51,567 nt of DNA from NCBI GenBank assembly GCA_949285255.1, contig CASDXV010000008.1, positions 1 to 51,567 on the forward strand, in the 5' to 3' direction. How positions within the stretch are numbered: the stretch's first letter is position 1; the number at the start of each line of letters is the position of its first letter. A program made the position numbers and the translations under genes. Under the pieces are notes generated by a model. That model was given only the letters and a program-made list of their open reading frames with translations. It was not told the origin of the DNA and made no database searches. This document shows positions 31,180 through 40,900 of the stretch, one piece after another. The stretch is from an uncultured bacterium (GTDB lineage: Bacteria; Cyanobacteriota; Vampirovibrionia; Gastranaerophilales; Gastranaerophilaceae).

Positions 31180-32496
31180 ATGAACGAGAAAATAATTGCA
31201 ATAGTCGGACGTCCTAATGTGGGAAAATCAACCCTTGTCAACCGTATAGTGGGGGCAAGGAAATCTATTGTTGATGATATGCCGGGTGTAACGCGTGACA
31301 GAATATACTTTGATGCAAGCTGGCAGGGACGCGATTTTACCATTATTGATACAGGCGGTATTATTACAAACGACGATGATGAGTTTGTAAATAATATACT
31401 CTCTCAGGCAAAACTTGCGGTTGAAGAGGCTGATACAATTATTTTTCTTGTAGATGCAAAAACGGGTCTTAGCCCTTATGACTATGACATTGCAAATATT
31501 TTAAGAAAATCCAAAAAAGAAGTTATTCTTGTTGCAAATAAAGTTGATTCAAACGCTCAAAAAGATGATGTAGGTGAGTTTTTTGCGCTCGGATTCGGTG
31601 AACCTCGCTCAATAACAGCGCTCCATGGCTGCGGCGGGGTTGGTGATTTATTAGATGAAATAGTTAAAGACATTGAACCTCAAAAGTCAGCTGAAGATGA
31701 GCAAGATGTAATAAAGATAGCAATTGTCGGTAAACCAAACGCGGGTAAAAGCTCGATATTAAACAATCTTTTAAACGAGCAAAGGGCTATTGTAAGCGAT
31801 GTTTCAGGTACTACTCGTGACAGTATAAATTCAAAAATAATGTTTGATAATCAAGAGTATGTGCTTATAGATACCGCAGGTATCAGAAAAAAATCAAAAG
31901 TGGACTACGGCGTAGAGGCTTTTGCGGTTGATAGAGCAATAAGAGCTATAAGAGAGGCTGATGTTGCACTTTTGGTTGTTGATTCCACCGAAGGTTTGAC
32001 CGATCAGGATAAAAAAATAGCTCAAATAGCGGAAGAAGCAGGCTGCGGCTTGATTCTTGCTTTTAACAAATGGGACTTAAAAAAAGGTGTGCAGACACAT
32101 ACTTATGAAAACGAAGTGGAAAAAGACGCACCGTTTTTAAACTATGCAAAAAAACTTTTTGTCAGTGCAAAAACAGGTCAAAGACTTAATCAAATATTTG
32201 AAACGGCTCGCGAAGTAGCGTTTGAGCGCTCAAAAAGAATTTCAACAGGTCTTTTAAATAAAGTTATAAACGAGGCGTTTGCACTAAATCCGCCTGTGTC
32301 GATTAAAGGTAAGATGCTAAGAGTTTACTATACAACACAACCTAAAACAAAACCCCCGACTTTTGTGTTGTTTATAAATAACAAAGACTTGGTTAAAGAC
32401 TCATATAAAAGATATTTACTAAAGAAACTGCGTGATTCTTTCGGATTTTTCGGAGTTCCGATAAGAATTTCATTTAGACAAAAAGGAGATAAGTAA
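31180..32496 (+). CDS. der: Ribosome biogenesis GTPase Der
   Basis: Der is an essential double-GTPase for 50S assembly. The 438-residue product has two full G domains: GRPNVGKST, DMPGVTRDR, DTGG and ANKVD in the first, then GKPNAGKSS, DVSGTTRDS, DTAGIRKKSKV and FNKWDL in the second (Walker A near residue 184). A KH-like C-terminal domain follows (YTTQPKTKPPTFVLFINN). The start is probably leaderless. It shares a TAATG junction with plsY. Confidence 0.97.
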   Translation: MNEKIIAIVGRPNVGKSTLVNRIVGARKSIVDDMPGVTRDRIYFDASWQGRDFTIIDTGGIITNDDDEFVNNILSQAKLAVEEADTIIFLVDAKTGLSPYDYDIANILRKSKKEVILVANKVDSNAQKDDVGEFFALGFGEPRSITALHGCGGVGDLLDEIVKDIEPQKSAEDEQDVIKIAIVGKPNAGKSSILNNLLNEQRAIVSDVSGTTRDSINSKIMFDNQEYVLIDTAGIRKKSKVDYGVEAFAVDRAIRAIREADVALLVVDSTEGLTDQDKKIAQIAEEAGCGLILAFNKWDLKKGVQTHTYENEVEKDAPFLNYAKKLFVSAKTGQRLNQIFETAREVAFERSKRISTGLLNKVINEAFALNPPVSIKGKMLRVYYTTQPKTKPPTFVLFINNKDLVKDSYKRYLLKKLRDSFGFFGVPIRISFRQKGDK

Positions 32497-33149
32497 TGGA
32501 GTTTATTTTTAATACTTTTTTATCGTTTTATTCGATGGAATCCCTGAAGTTTCTTTTGGGCTTTTGTATTTTAGCTTATTTAATAGGTTCAATTCCTACA
32601 GGTTATATAATTGTAAAACTTAAAACAGGAAAAGACATAAGGCAGGTTGGCTCAGGCTCAACAGGCGCTACAAATGTTAAAAGAGTACTTGGTAAAAAGT
32701 GGTTTTTTATTGTAATGTTGCTTGATGCGTTTAAAGGTGCTCTGCCTGTTATGATTTCAAAGTATTTCTTATCTGCAGGCATGCTGCTTGACCCGTATGG
32801 AATATATGCAGTTGCTTGCGCTATTTTTGTTATTGTAGGACATTCAAAACCCCTGTTTTTAAACTTCAAAGGTGGAAAATCCGTAGCCTCCGGCGTTGGT
32901 ACAATTCTTGCACTCTCGCCTCTTGCTGGGCTTTTAATAGCGCTTATTTGGTCTGTTGTTACATACATCAGCCGCTACGTATCTTTAGGTTCTATCGTGG
33001 CGCTTGTTTTATCGCCTTTTATAATGTATTTTTTAAATGCTCCTGCTGCTTATGTTATATATTGTTTAATTGCAGCACTTTATATTGTTTATCTGCACAG
33101 AGAAAACATTAAAAGACTTATTGACGGCAATGAAAACAAGGTCAGATAA
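32496..33149 (+). CDS. plsY: Acyl-phosphate:glycerol-3-phosphate acyltransferase PlsY
   Basis: PlsY makes lysophosphatidic acid from acyl-phosphate, the first step of phospholipid synthesis, in the inner membrane. The 217-residue product has five or more helices and the three family motifs: GSIPTGYIIVK, GSGSTGATNVKRVLG, and GHSKPLFLNFKGGKSVASGVG. Its N-terminus is about 15 residues longer than typical. The der-plsY pair occurs in many bacteria. The gap to rpsE (33150-33312) is AT-rich with no clear terminator. Confidence 0.96.
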   Translation: MEFIFNTFLSFYSMESLKFLLGFCILAYLIGSIPTGYIIVKLKTGKDIRQVGSGSTGATNVKRVLGKKWFFIVMLLDAFKGALPVMISKYFLSAGMLLDPYGIYAVACAIFVIVGHSKPLFLNFKGGKSVASGVGTILALSPLAGLLIALIWSVVTYISRYVSLGSIVALVLSPFIMYFLNAPAAYVIYCLIAALYIVYLHRENIKRLIDGNENKVR

Positions 33150-33312
33150 AAAGTATTGCAAAAATAATATGAGCATGTATTATTATATATGTCAGAGAAA
33201 TCCCAACATCCAAATAGTAAAAATATTCCCTTAAAAACGGGTCTTTTTTGCTGTTTTTTGTTTTTTATTGGGAAATAAAAAGAGTTATAACGTAATTTGA
33301 AAGGTATAAAAC

Positions 33313-33972
33313 GTGGAAGAAAAAGAAACAATTCAAAACGAAGCGGTTGAAGAAGTTGTAAGCGAAGAAGTTCAAGCTGACGCTCAAGAAACCGTTGTTG
33401 AAGAAAAAGAAGTTGAAGTTGAAGAAGTTCAACAACTTAAACCTCAAAGAAGAGGACAAAGAAGAAGAAAAATCGAAACAGTTGAACCTGTTGAATCAGA
33501 ATGGAAAGAACAGGTTGTTCAAATCCGTCGTGTTACAAAAGTTGTAAAAGGCGGTAAGAAACTTAGTTTCAGAGCAATTGTTATCGTTGGTAACAAAAAA
33601 GGTCAGGTAGGTATGGGCGTTGCTAAAGCTGCTGAAGTTATTATTGCTATTCAAAAAGCAGTTGCCGATGCAAGAAAAAATCTCATCACCGTTCCTATTT
33701 TCAAAACAACAATTCCTCACATGATTACTGGACGTTCAGGTGCCGGTTCGGTTGTATTAAAACCCGCTTCTCAAGGTACCGGTGTTATCGCAGGTGGTGC
33801 GGTTCGTGCGGTTCTTGAATTATCAGGTATTGAAAATATCTTGTCTAAATCATTGGGTTCAAAATCTCCGCTTAACGCTGCAAATGCTACATTAAATGCT
33901 CTTAAAAGCTTAAGGTCGTTTTCTGACGTTGCACGTTCAAGAGGCATTGATATGAAGAAAATGTTAGGTTAA
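33313..33972 (+). CDS. rpsE: 30S ribosomal protein S5 with acidic N-terminal extension
   Basis: S5 is a decoding-fidelity protein of the small subunit. It starts at GTG 33313 behind AAAGG. At 219 residues it is much longer than E. coli S5 (167). The first about 61 residues are Glu/Val/Gln-rich, then a short basic stretch (RRGQRRRK). The conserved part begins near [24 protein letters not shown], with [11 protein letters not shown]-type NLITVPIF and the C-terminal [13 protein letters not shown] region intact. rpsH, rplF and rplR, which normally precede it, are not here. Confidence 0.96.
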   Translation: MEEKETIQNEAVEEVVSEEVQADAQETVVEEKEVEVEEVQQLKPQRRGQRRRKIETVEPVESEWKEQVVQIRRVTKVVKGGKKLSFRAIVIVGNKKGQVGMGVAKAAEVIIAIQKAVADARKNLITVPIFKTTIPHMITGRSGAGSVVLKPASQGTGVIAGGAVRAVLELSGIENILSKSLGSKSPLNAANATLNALKSLRSFSDVARSRGIDMKKMLG

Positions 33973-33988
33973 GGAAGGTATTTGAAAA

Positions 33989-34177
33989 ATGGCTAAAAAA
34001 GAAGAAAAAATAAAAATACAATTAGTAAAAAGTACTATTGGTGCACCCGAAAAACATGTTAAAATTGTTCGTGCATTAGGTTTAACAAAAACAAATCAAA
34101 TCGTTGAACACTTGCCATCAGCAACAATCATGGGTATGGTAAACAAAATCCCTCACTTGGTACAGGTAGTAGAATAG
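33989..34177 (+). CDS. rpmD: 50S ribosomal protein L30
   Basis: The 62-residue protein carries the typical KIQLVKSTIGAPEKHVKIVRALGLTK segment and VRGMI-like IMGMVNKI ending. It lies 16 bp after rpsE with AAGG before the ATG, in the standard rpsE-rpmD-rplO order. Confidence 0.95.
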   Translation: MAKKEEKIKIQLVKSTIGAPEKHVKIVRALGLTKTNQIVEHLPSATIMGMVNKIPHLVQVVE

Positions 34178-34194
34178 AAAGTAAAGGTATATAA

Positions 34195-34638
34195 ATGATA
34201 ACATTAGAAGATTTAAAACCGGCTGAAGGTTCGGTATCCAAATCTAAAAGAGTAGGTCGCGGACGCTCATCAGGTCATGGTAAAACATCTTGCCGCGGTC
34301 ACAACGGTGAAGGTCAAAGGTCAGGCAGAAGCTCAAAAAGAGGTTTTGAAGGCGGACAAATGCCATCTTACCGTCAAATGCCTAAATTAAAAGGCTTCAA
34401 AAACAGATTTGCTCTTAAAACTGCAGAAGTTAATGTTGCAGATTTAGAAGCAATGAGCGTTGATACAATCGATTTAGCTTATTTAATTGAAAATAAAAAA
34501 GCTCACCCATCTTGCGTAGTATTAAGAGTACTTGGCAACGGTGAACTTAAAAAAGCAGTTACGGTTAAAGCTACATACTTTACACCATCTGCAAAAGAAA
34601 AAATTGAAAAAGCAGGCGGAAAGGTTGAATTAGTTTAA
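34195..34638 (+). CDS. rplO: 50S ribosomal protein L15
   Basis: The 147-residue L15 begins with LEDLKPAEGSVSKSKRVGRGRSSGHGKTSCRGHNG and contains the FEGGQMPSYRQMPKLKGF signature. The C-terminal VKATYFTPSAKEKIEKAGG is typical. It shares one base with the secY start (TAATG). Confidence 0.97.
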   Translation: MITLEDLKPAEGSVSKSKRVGRGRSSGHGKTSCRGHNGEGQRSGRSSKRGFEGGQMPSYRQMPKLKGFKNRFALKTAEVNVADLEAMSVDTIDLAYLIENKKAHPSCVVLRVLGNGELKKAVTVKATYFTPSAKEKIEKAGGKVELV

Positions 34639-35978
34639 TGCAACAACAAATAAACAACCAGCAAATGCTGGAGAGTTTAGTAGCAAATCTTAGAGCGAGC
34701 GGTTTAAAGCAAAAGTTGATTTTCACTTTTGCGATAATCGCTCTGTTCAGGTTTGGTGCGCAGTTACCGATTTACGGTATAAATAACGAAGTATTTCAGG
34801 CAATGGCTGCAGGAAATAATATGATAGGTTTCCTTGATTTATTCTCAGGCGGTGCTTTAGGCAAGGTTTCAATTTTTGCCTTGGGTATCGGGCCATACAT
34901 TACCGCATCAATCATTATGCAGTTATTGGCGGTAATTATACCTTATCTTGAAAAACTTCAAAAAGAAGAGGGCGAAGCAGGCAGAAGAAAAATCCAGCAG
35001 CTGACAAGACAGTTTACCGTTGTTCTTGCGCTGTTTCAGTCTTTTGTTTTTGTAACTATTTTATCAAAGCTTCCTAATTCTATAATGCATACCGTGCACC
35101 CGATGTTGTTTTTCTTAGGGTCAATGGCAGCACTTACTGCGGGTTCTGTTTTTGTAATGTGGTTAGCTGAATTGATTACGGAAAAAGGCGTAGGTAACGG
35201 CGGTTCTTTGATTATCTTTATCGGTATTATATCAGGTATACCTTTATATGCTTCAAGAACGGCTACTCTTGTTTCTCAAGACCCTGCACTGCAGCTTGGT
35301 TTACTTGGTTTGTTAGCTATATTTGTTGCAACTATTATATTTATCATAGTATTTCAAGACGCTGTAAGAAAAGTTCCTATCGTTAGCGCAAGACGTCAGG
35401 TGGGAAATAAAGTCTATGGCGGAGCAAATACCAATATTCCTTTTAAACTCAACCCCGGTGGTGTTATGCCAATTATTTTTGCGGTGGCAATACTATTGTT
35501 CCCAGCAACGATATTGAGTTTTGTACAACAAATGAAAATTCCCGAGGGCGTATTAAGGAATGTATTTGAGCAGATGAGTTTGTTCTTAAGCCCGTCATCT
35601 CTTAGCTACTATATAATTTATTTCCTATTGATTGTGGCTTTGACATTCTTTTATGCTTCAATTATTCCAAGTATGCAGCCAAAGGAAATTGCAAATAACC
35701 TTAAAAAATACGGCTCTGCAATCCCCGGTGTAAAACCCGGCAAACCCACGGCAGATAAGCTTGATGAGATTTTAAGCAGAACGATATTTATAGGTGCGAT
35801 ATCTTTAGGTATCATAGCTCTTGTACCTACAGTTGCAAGTAAAATTACAAATATCACTACAATGCAAGGTTTAGGGGCTACTTCTTTAATCATCATGGTT
35901 GGTGTTGCGCTTGATTTCATTAATCAAATCAAAACACACATGTTGGCTAAAAATTACGAAAGTTTTCTTCAACAGTAA
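34638..35978 (+). CDS. secY: Preprotein translocase subunit SecY
   Basis: SecY is the channel of the SecYEG translocon. The 446-residue product has ten membrane helices. Recognisable segments include FRFGAQLPIYGI near the start, FALGIGPYITASIIMQLL, the plug/lateral-gate region, LGNGGSL-like GVGNGGSLIIFIGI and the C-terminal cytoplasmic loops (MQPKEIANNLKKYGSAIPGVKPGKPT). It is coupled to rplO and followed after 13 bp by adk. Confidence 0.98.
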   Translation: MQQQINNQQMLESLVANLRASGLKQKLIFTFAIIALFRFGAQLPIYGINNEVFQAMAAGNNMIGFLDLFSGGALGKVSIFALGIGPYITASIIMQLLAVIIPYLEKLQKEEGEAGRRKIQQLTRQFTVVLALFQSFVFVTILSKLPNSIMHTVHPMLFFLGSMAALTAGSVFVMWLAELITEKGVGNGGSLIIFIGIISGIPLYASRTATLVSQDPALQLGLLGLLAIFVATIIFIIVFQDAVRKVPIVSARRQVGNKVYGGANTNIPFKLNPGGVMPIIFAVAILLFPATILSFVQQMKIPEGVLRNVFEQMSLFLSPSSLSYYIIYFLLIVALTFFYASIIPSMQPKEIANNLKKYGSAIPGVKPGKPTADKLDEILSRTIFIGAISLGIIALVPTVASKITNITTMQGLGATSLIIMVGVALDFINQIKTHMLAKNYESFLQQ

Positions 35979-35991
35979 GGATAGATAGAAA

Positions 35992-36660
35992 ATGAAAAAA
36001 GTATTTATATTTCTTGGCCCTCCCGGATGCGGCAAAGGTACACAGACATCAAGATTAGCTCAGAAACTTGATATACCGCACGTGGATACAGGTTCGCTTT
36101 TGAGAAAAAACATCCAAGACAACACTCCTTTTGGCATAGAGGCAAAAAGCTATATAGACAAAGGCCAGCTTGTGCCGATTGAGGTTGTGCAAAATGTTAT
36201 AAAAGACCGTATAAAAAGAGATGACTGCAAAGACGGTTTCATCCTTGACGGTTTCCCCCGCTCCGTTGAGCAGGCGGATGCACTAAAGGACATTTTAAAA
36301 GAGGTTACAAGCTTTAATCTTAAAGATGATGCGCTTGCAATTTATTTTGATATTGCAAATGATGTCTTGGTTCAAAGGCTTGTAAACAGACGTTCTTGCC
36401 CTAAGTGCGGTATGATATATAACCTTTTGAGTTCTCCTCCGAAGTTAATGAACTATTGTGATATTTGCGACACTCAGCTTGTTCAAAGAAAAGATGACAA
36501 CGAAGAGACGGCAAAATTAAGGTTTGAAACATACGAAAAAGAAACAAAACCGCTTCTTGAATACTTTGATAACGAAGGCATTTTGGAAGAAATAAATGCT
36601 GACGCTCCGATAGGAGATGTTTGGGAAAGTATTAAAGAAATAGTTTTTGAAGAAGTTTAG
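35992..36660 (+). CDS. adk: Adenylate kinase, zinc-LID type
   Basis: Adk converts AMP and ATP to two ADP. The 222-residue long form has P-loop LGPPGCGKGTQ at the start, the AMP-binding VDTGSLLRK and DGFPRSVEQAD, and a LID with four cysteines (CPKC... CDIC, about residues 136-158) that should bind zinc. It stands in the common secY-adk-map order. Confidence 0.97.
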   Translation: MKKVFIFLGPPGCGKGTQTSRLAQKLDIPHVDTGSLLRKNIQDNTPFGIEAKSYIDKGQLVPIEVVQNVIKDRIKRDDCKDGFILDGFPRSVEQADALKDILKEVTSFNLKDDALAIYFDIANDVLVQRLVNRRSCPKCGMIYNLLSSPPKLMNYCDICDTQLVQRKDDNEETAKLRFETYEKETKPLLEYFDNEGILEEINADAPIGDVWESIKEIVFEEV

Positions 36661-36669
36661 GAAAATAAA

Positions 36670-37419
36670 TTGATAACAAGAAAATCTCGTGAAGAATTGA
36701 AGTTAATGCGCCATGCAGGCTCAATCGTGGCGCTTGTGCATCAGGAAATGAAAAAAGCCGTGTGCGAAGGGATTTCAACATACGAGCTTGATATGATTGC
36801 ACAAAAAATAATAAAAGATAACAAGGCTATACCTACGTTTCTGGGCTATCACGGTTTCCCTGCTTCAATTTGCACCTCAATTAACGAACAGGTGGTTCAC
36901 GGTATTCCCTCAAAAGATGTCATTTTAAAAGCAGGTGACATTGTATCAATTGACGTCGGCGCAACATTTAGAGGTATGGTGGGCGATGGTGCCTGGACTT
37001 ATCCTGTAGGTGAAATTACAGACGATAAAAAAATGCTGCTTGAAACGACCGAAAAATCCCTTATGGCAGGTGTTGCAAGAATGATGAACGGCAATCTGCT
37101 TGAAGAGGTTTCAGCAGCCATTGAAGATGTAGCTCTGTCAAAAGGTCTTGGTATAGTTCGCCAGTATGGCGGCCATGGTGTAGGCAGAAGCATGCATGAA
37201 GACCCGTTTGTTTTTAACTACAGGACAGGTAACAGGACACTTTTAAAAACAGGCATGACAATAGCTATTGAGCCGATGTTGAACTTGGGCAAGGATGATG
37301 TTTATGTTCTTGATGACGATTGGACAGTTGTAACGGCTGATGAAAAAGCGTCTGCTCACTTTGAACATACGGTACTTGTGGGCGAAGACGGACCTGAAAT
37401 TTTAACAAAATTAAGTTAA
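36670..37419 (+). CDS. map: Methionine aminopeptidase type I
   Basis: Map removes the initiator Met from nascent proteins. The 249-residue product keeps all five metal ligands: Asp in VSIDVG, Asp in VGDGAW, His in GHGVGRSMHE, Glu in IEPM and Glu in HFEHT. It starts at TTG 36670 behind AGGAAAA; the family N-terminus (ITRKSREELKLMRHAG) supports this rather than a downstream ATG. The usual followers infA, rpmJ, rpsM are absent. The 3' end overlaps the convergent nuclease gene by 9 bp. Confidence 0.96.
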   Translation: MITRKSREELKLMRHAGSIVALVHQEMKKAVCEGISTYELDMIAQKIIKDNKAIPTFLGYHGFPASICTSINEQVVHGIPSKDVILKAGDIVSIDVGATFRGMVGDGAWTYPVGEITDDKKMLLETTEKSLMAGVARMMNGNLLEEVSAAIEDVALSKGLGIVRQYGGHGVGRSMHEDPFVFNYRTGNRTLLKTGMTIAIEPMLNLGKDDVYVLDDDWTVVTADEKASAHFEHTVLVGEDGPEILTKLS

Positions 37420-37998
37420 ATATTTTATAGGCATTTTATCTGCAATTGAGCAAATTCTTTCTAAATATTGGTTTTTGTATTTGAACTCAACTGTTGCGCT
37501 TGTTTGTTTTTCAAGCGAGAGATATTGTATTTTTATATTTCGAGTGTTAAATATTTCTGACGCACAATAAAGATAAACAACGCTCTGGAGCTCTTCTTGC
37601 GGGTTATTTGGGATGTTTTTTGATTTCCAATCAAAAATTATATAACCGTCATTATCCTTATAAATGGCGTCAAATCTGCCTGTAAGGTAAAAATTAAATT
37701 TATCTCCCCTAACTTTTACAAGGAAACTTTCTTCTGTTTTTATAAATTTTTCTTTTTGGCTAAAAATATCTAATTTAAGCACATTTTGAAGTATTTCTTT
37801 TTCTTTTTGCTCTAATGAGTTATAGATTTTATCCATATTAAAACCCCTTAAATAGTAGCAAATAAAGCCATGCAGCCTCTCGCCCATTTTAGCGGGTTCG
37901 TTTTTGTTTAGAAAATCTAAGTGCAAAATGTATTTGTCAATAAATTCCTGCTCGTTTTTTTCAAGCAATTTTAGAGAATTTACGCTAAATGTGTTCAT
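37411..37998 (-). CDS. PD-(D/E)XK nuclease-family protein, RecB/AddB-like
   Basis: The 195-residue protein is built around the RecB-type nuclease motif: MGERLHGF (the family His), LTGRFDAIYKDNDGYIIFDWKSK (Asp and D-x-K near residues 105-128), then QSVVYLYC (Q-x3-Y). All expected catalytic residues are present, so it should be an active Mg-dependent nuclease. It overlaps the helicase gene upstream by 14 bp, and the two are likely subunits of one enzyme, with the nuclease on its own chain rather than fused as in AddA/AddB. It is last in the polA-priA operon. Confidence 0.88.
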   Translation of the reverse strand: MNTFSVNSLKLLEKNEQEFIDKYILHLDFLNKNEPAKMGERLHGFICYYLRGFNMDKIYNSLEQKEKEILQNVLKLDIFSQKEKFIKTEESFLVKVRGDKFNFYLTGRFDAIYKDNDGYIIFDWKSKNIPNNPQEELQSVVYLYCASEIFNTRNIKIQYLSLEKQTSATVEFKYKNQYLERICSIADKMPIKYLT

Positions 37999-40900
37999 TT
38001 ATTCCTCCTTGCTCAAAAATCTCGCAGGGCTTTTGTTCTTTGATTTTATTATACATTTTAAAATTTTTGGCACAGGTCATATAGAGTTTAATTTTTGCCC
38101 TTGTAACACCAACGTAGAGCAGTCTGAAGTTCTCCTCAAGTATTTCCTGCTTTAGTTCATCGGGGGTTTTGGGGGTTGATTTTACCGATTGGATAAACTC
38201 GGTATTTTTCTTTAGTTTAATATCATCTATTTTTAGCCCCAAGTTGTCAGATGATAATTCAGGTATAAAAACAAAGTCAAACTCGTCCCCTTTTGACTTG
38301 TGTAGAGTCATAATGCTTATAGTGCCATCTTCTTTATTTTCTTCTTCTTGAAAGAATTTTACGCTTTTATTCACTCTTTGAGAAATATCGTTCATTCTTT
38401 TTACAGTATCTTCAAAGTTTTTTGTATTTTTGTAGATATTATCAACAATTGAGTAGAGCATAGCGATATTTGCCGCTTCAAGAGAATTTTTGAAGTAAAA
38501 ATCTCCAATTTCTAACACAAGCTCCATAGGTGTTGCACTGCCATTTAAAAGAAAATACTTTAAATCCCACCAAAGCTGATATTTTGAGCCTTTTGGGGAT
38601 AGAAAATCATTTGTATTTATAAAATTTAAAATCTCATAATCGTCTTTATAAACAGGCATTTCAAGAAGTGTTTTCAGGCTGTTTTGGAGATTTTTTTTGT
38701 TTTTAAAATCGCATATAAAATTAAAAATTGCAAGAGTTGCTCTAAAAGCCAAATTTGAATTGTATGTGTCAATGTTTTTTTGAGTTTTTATGGCGCAGCT
38801 TTCAAGAAAATCTGCCCATATACCTATGGCCCTGTTGCTTCTTAAAAGCACGCCAATATTTTTTTTAGGGTATTTGTTTTTTATTTCTTTAATTTTATTT
38901 GCCACAAAAGTTTTTTCATCACTCTCGTTTTTAAAAAGCTTAAGCTCAACCGCATCGGGGTTAGTCGGGTTTTTACCCTCAACAGGCTCCATTTTTATCT
39001 CATAAAAAGCGCTCGGGGCTGATTTTAGAGCGTTTTTTACAACATTATTTGCAAAATCAATTATCTTTACTCCGCAGCGCTGGGATTTGTTCATCTCGAC
39101 ATTGTAATTTTCTTTTATGAATTTTTTAAACCCTTTTACATCAGAGTTGGAAAAAGTCGCGGTAATTGCCTGATTAACGTCCCCGCACCTTATTACATTG
39201 CCCCATTTTGCGCCTAAAAGCCCGATAAGCTCCTGCTGCACGGGTGAGGAGTCTTGTGCTTCATCTTCTATTATCACTCTTGCGAGATTTTGGTAGTATT
39301 CAAGCACGTTTTTGTTTTCTTTTAAGAGTTTTAGCGCATAGATTAATAAGTCATCGTAGTCAAGGAGGTTGTTTTCCCTCATTTCTCTTTGATAAATCTC
39401 ATAAACTCTTTTAAAGCTTGGGCTTTTTACCTTTTTTATGTTAGAAGATAAATCGTTTTTAAAATCACTAAGTGCTCTTTCGTACAACTCTGTTTTGTCG
39501 TATTCAAGGCCTGATTCTATTATGGCTTTTGCAAGGATTTCTCTTCTTTTTGCTTCATCGGTAATTTCAAAATCGTTATCCAGATTTACAAAGGTGTAGT
39601 TATTATTTTCTTTTAAAATTCTAAGTGCCAGCCCGTGAATGGTTGATATTTGAGGCATCTCTAACATATCAGGGTAGTTTTGTTTTATTCTTTCTTTGAA
39701 ATTTCTTGCGGCAGATTCCATAAAAGTCAATACAAAAATATTCTCGCTTTTAAGCTCGGGTATAATTTCTCCCTCAAGCAGTTTTAGTATAAGGGCAAGC
39801 ATAATGGTAGTTTTGCCAGAGCCGGCTACAGCGCTTACTGCCATTTTGCCGCTTTTGTACCCCAGTACTGCCTTCTGGTCATCTCGAGGTGTAATTTTTT
39901 GAGGGGGATTTTGTTTTGTTGTGCTGCCAAGGGTAAAAAATCTGTCAATAGCGCCAAAGTTTTCCACTCCAAGAGTGTCATATATGCTTGAATAAATGTA
40001 TATTTTTTCATTAGCGCATAAAAAGAGCTTATATATTATTCTTGCCGTTCTATCAAGCGTAAGCTCAATGTTGTCGTTTAGTTCAAATGTGTTTTTATTC
40101 CAGCTTTTCTGAAAAACCCAAGAGTTGTAGAGCATACCAATATCTTGTTTTATCCAGTTTGAGTTAGAGCAGTCAATTAAAAACAAATGTTTTGTGCATA
40201 TTTCATTATCAATGAGTTTTTGTGCAGTGGATACAATAATGTTATCTTGCGGTATTTCATCTTCACTTAAGGGATTTTCTGAAATTATTGTATTTTCAAG
40301 CTGCTCAATGAGCTTTATTTTTTCAAAATCATCCTTAAAAATACTCTCAAAATCGCCTATCTGCTTTGCAAGTTTGTTTAATTTTAAAATCGCTGTTTGA
40401 TTATTTGCAGTTTTAGTAATGTATTTGTTGCATATTTCATACAACTGCACGCTTAGGGGTTGTTCTTTATGCGGTTCAATAAAATCCAAAAATTCTTTTA
40501 TTTTTTCATCTTCAAGGTTAGATAAATATTTTAGCAAGGGCTCTTTGTATTCATAATTTGCCTCTATGTAGCCTTGAGTGATTTTAAGCGCGCTATCAGA
40601 ATCGGGTTTAATTACTTCAAGCAGGATATTTTTTAGTGTATAGGGGCTTATGTATTTATCGGGCGAGTTAATTATTTTAAGTATTTCAACAACTGCGCCT
40701 ACTGTTTTATTTTGGTTTAGTTTTTCACTTCCCGAGAGAAAAAAGACATCTTGCTTGATTTTTTTAAAGCAATGACGAAGATAATCGTCGCATACAGGTG
40801 TTACAACAGCAATATCAGAGGGTTTTGTGCCTAATTTTATAAGCTCTTGAATTTGCTCTATAGTAGTATTTATCATCTCATCTCGTCTGATAAAACTCTT

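Noticed and set aside
32603-32968. 121-codon minus-strand frame within plsY
   Set aside because: Antisense shadow of a conserved membrane enzyme gene; no ribosome site.
33150-33312. Terminator between plsY and rpsE (CCC...GGG then T-run near 33224-33250)
   Set aside because: The stem is only three base pairs; I would not call it.
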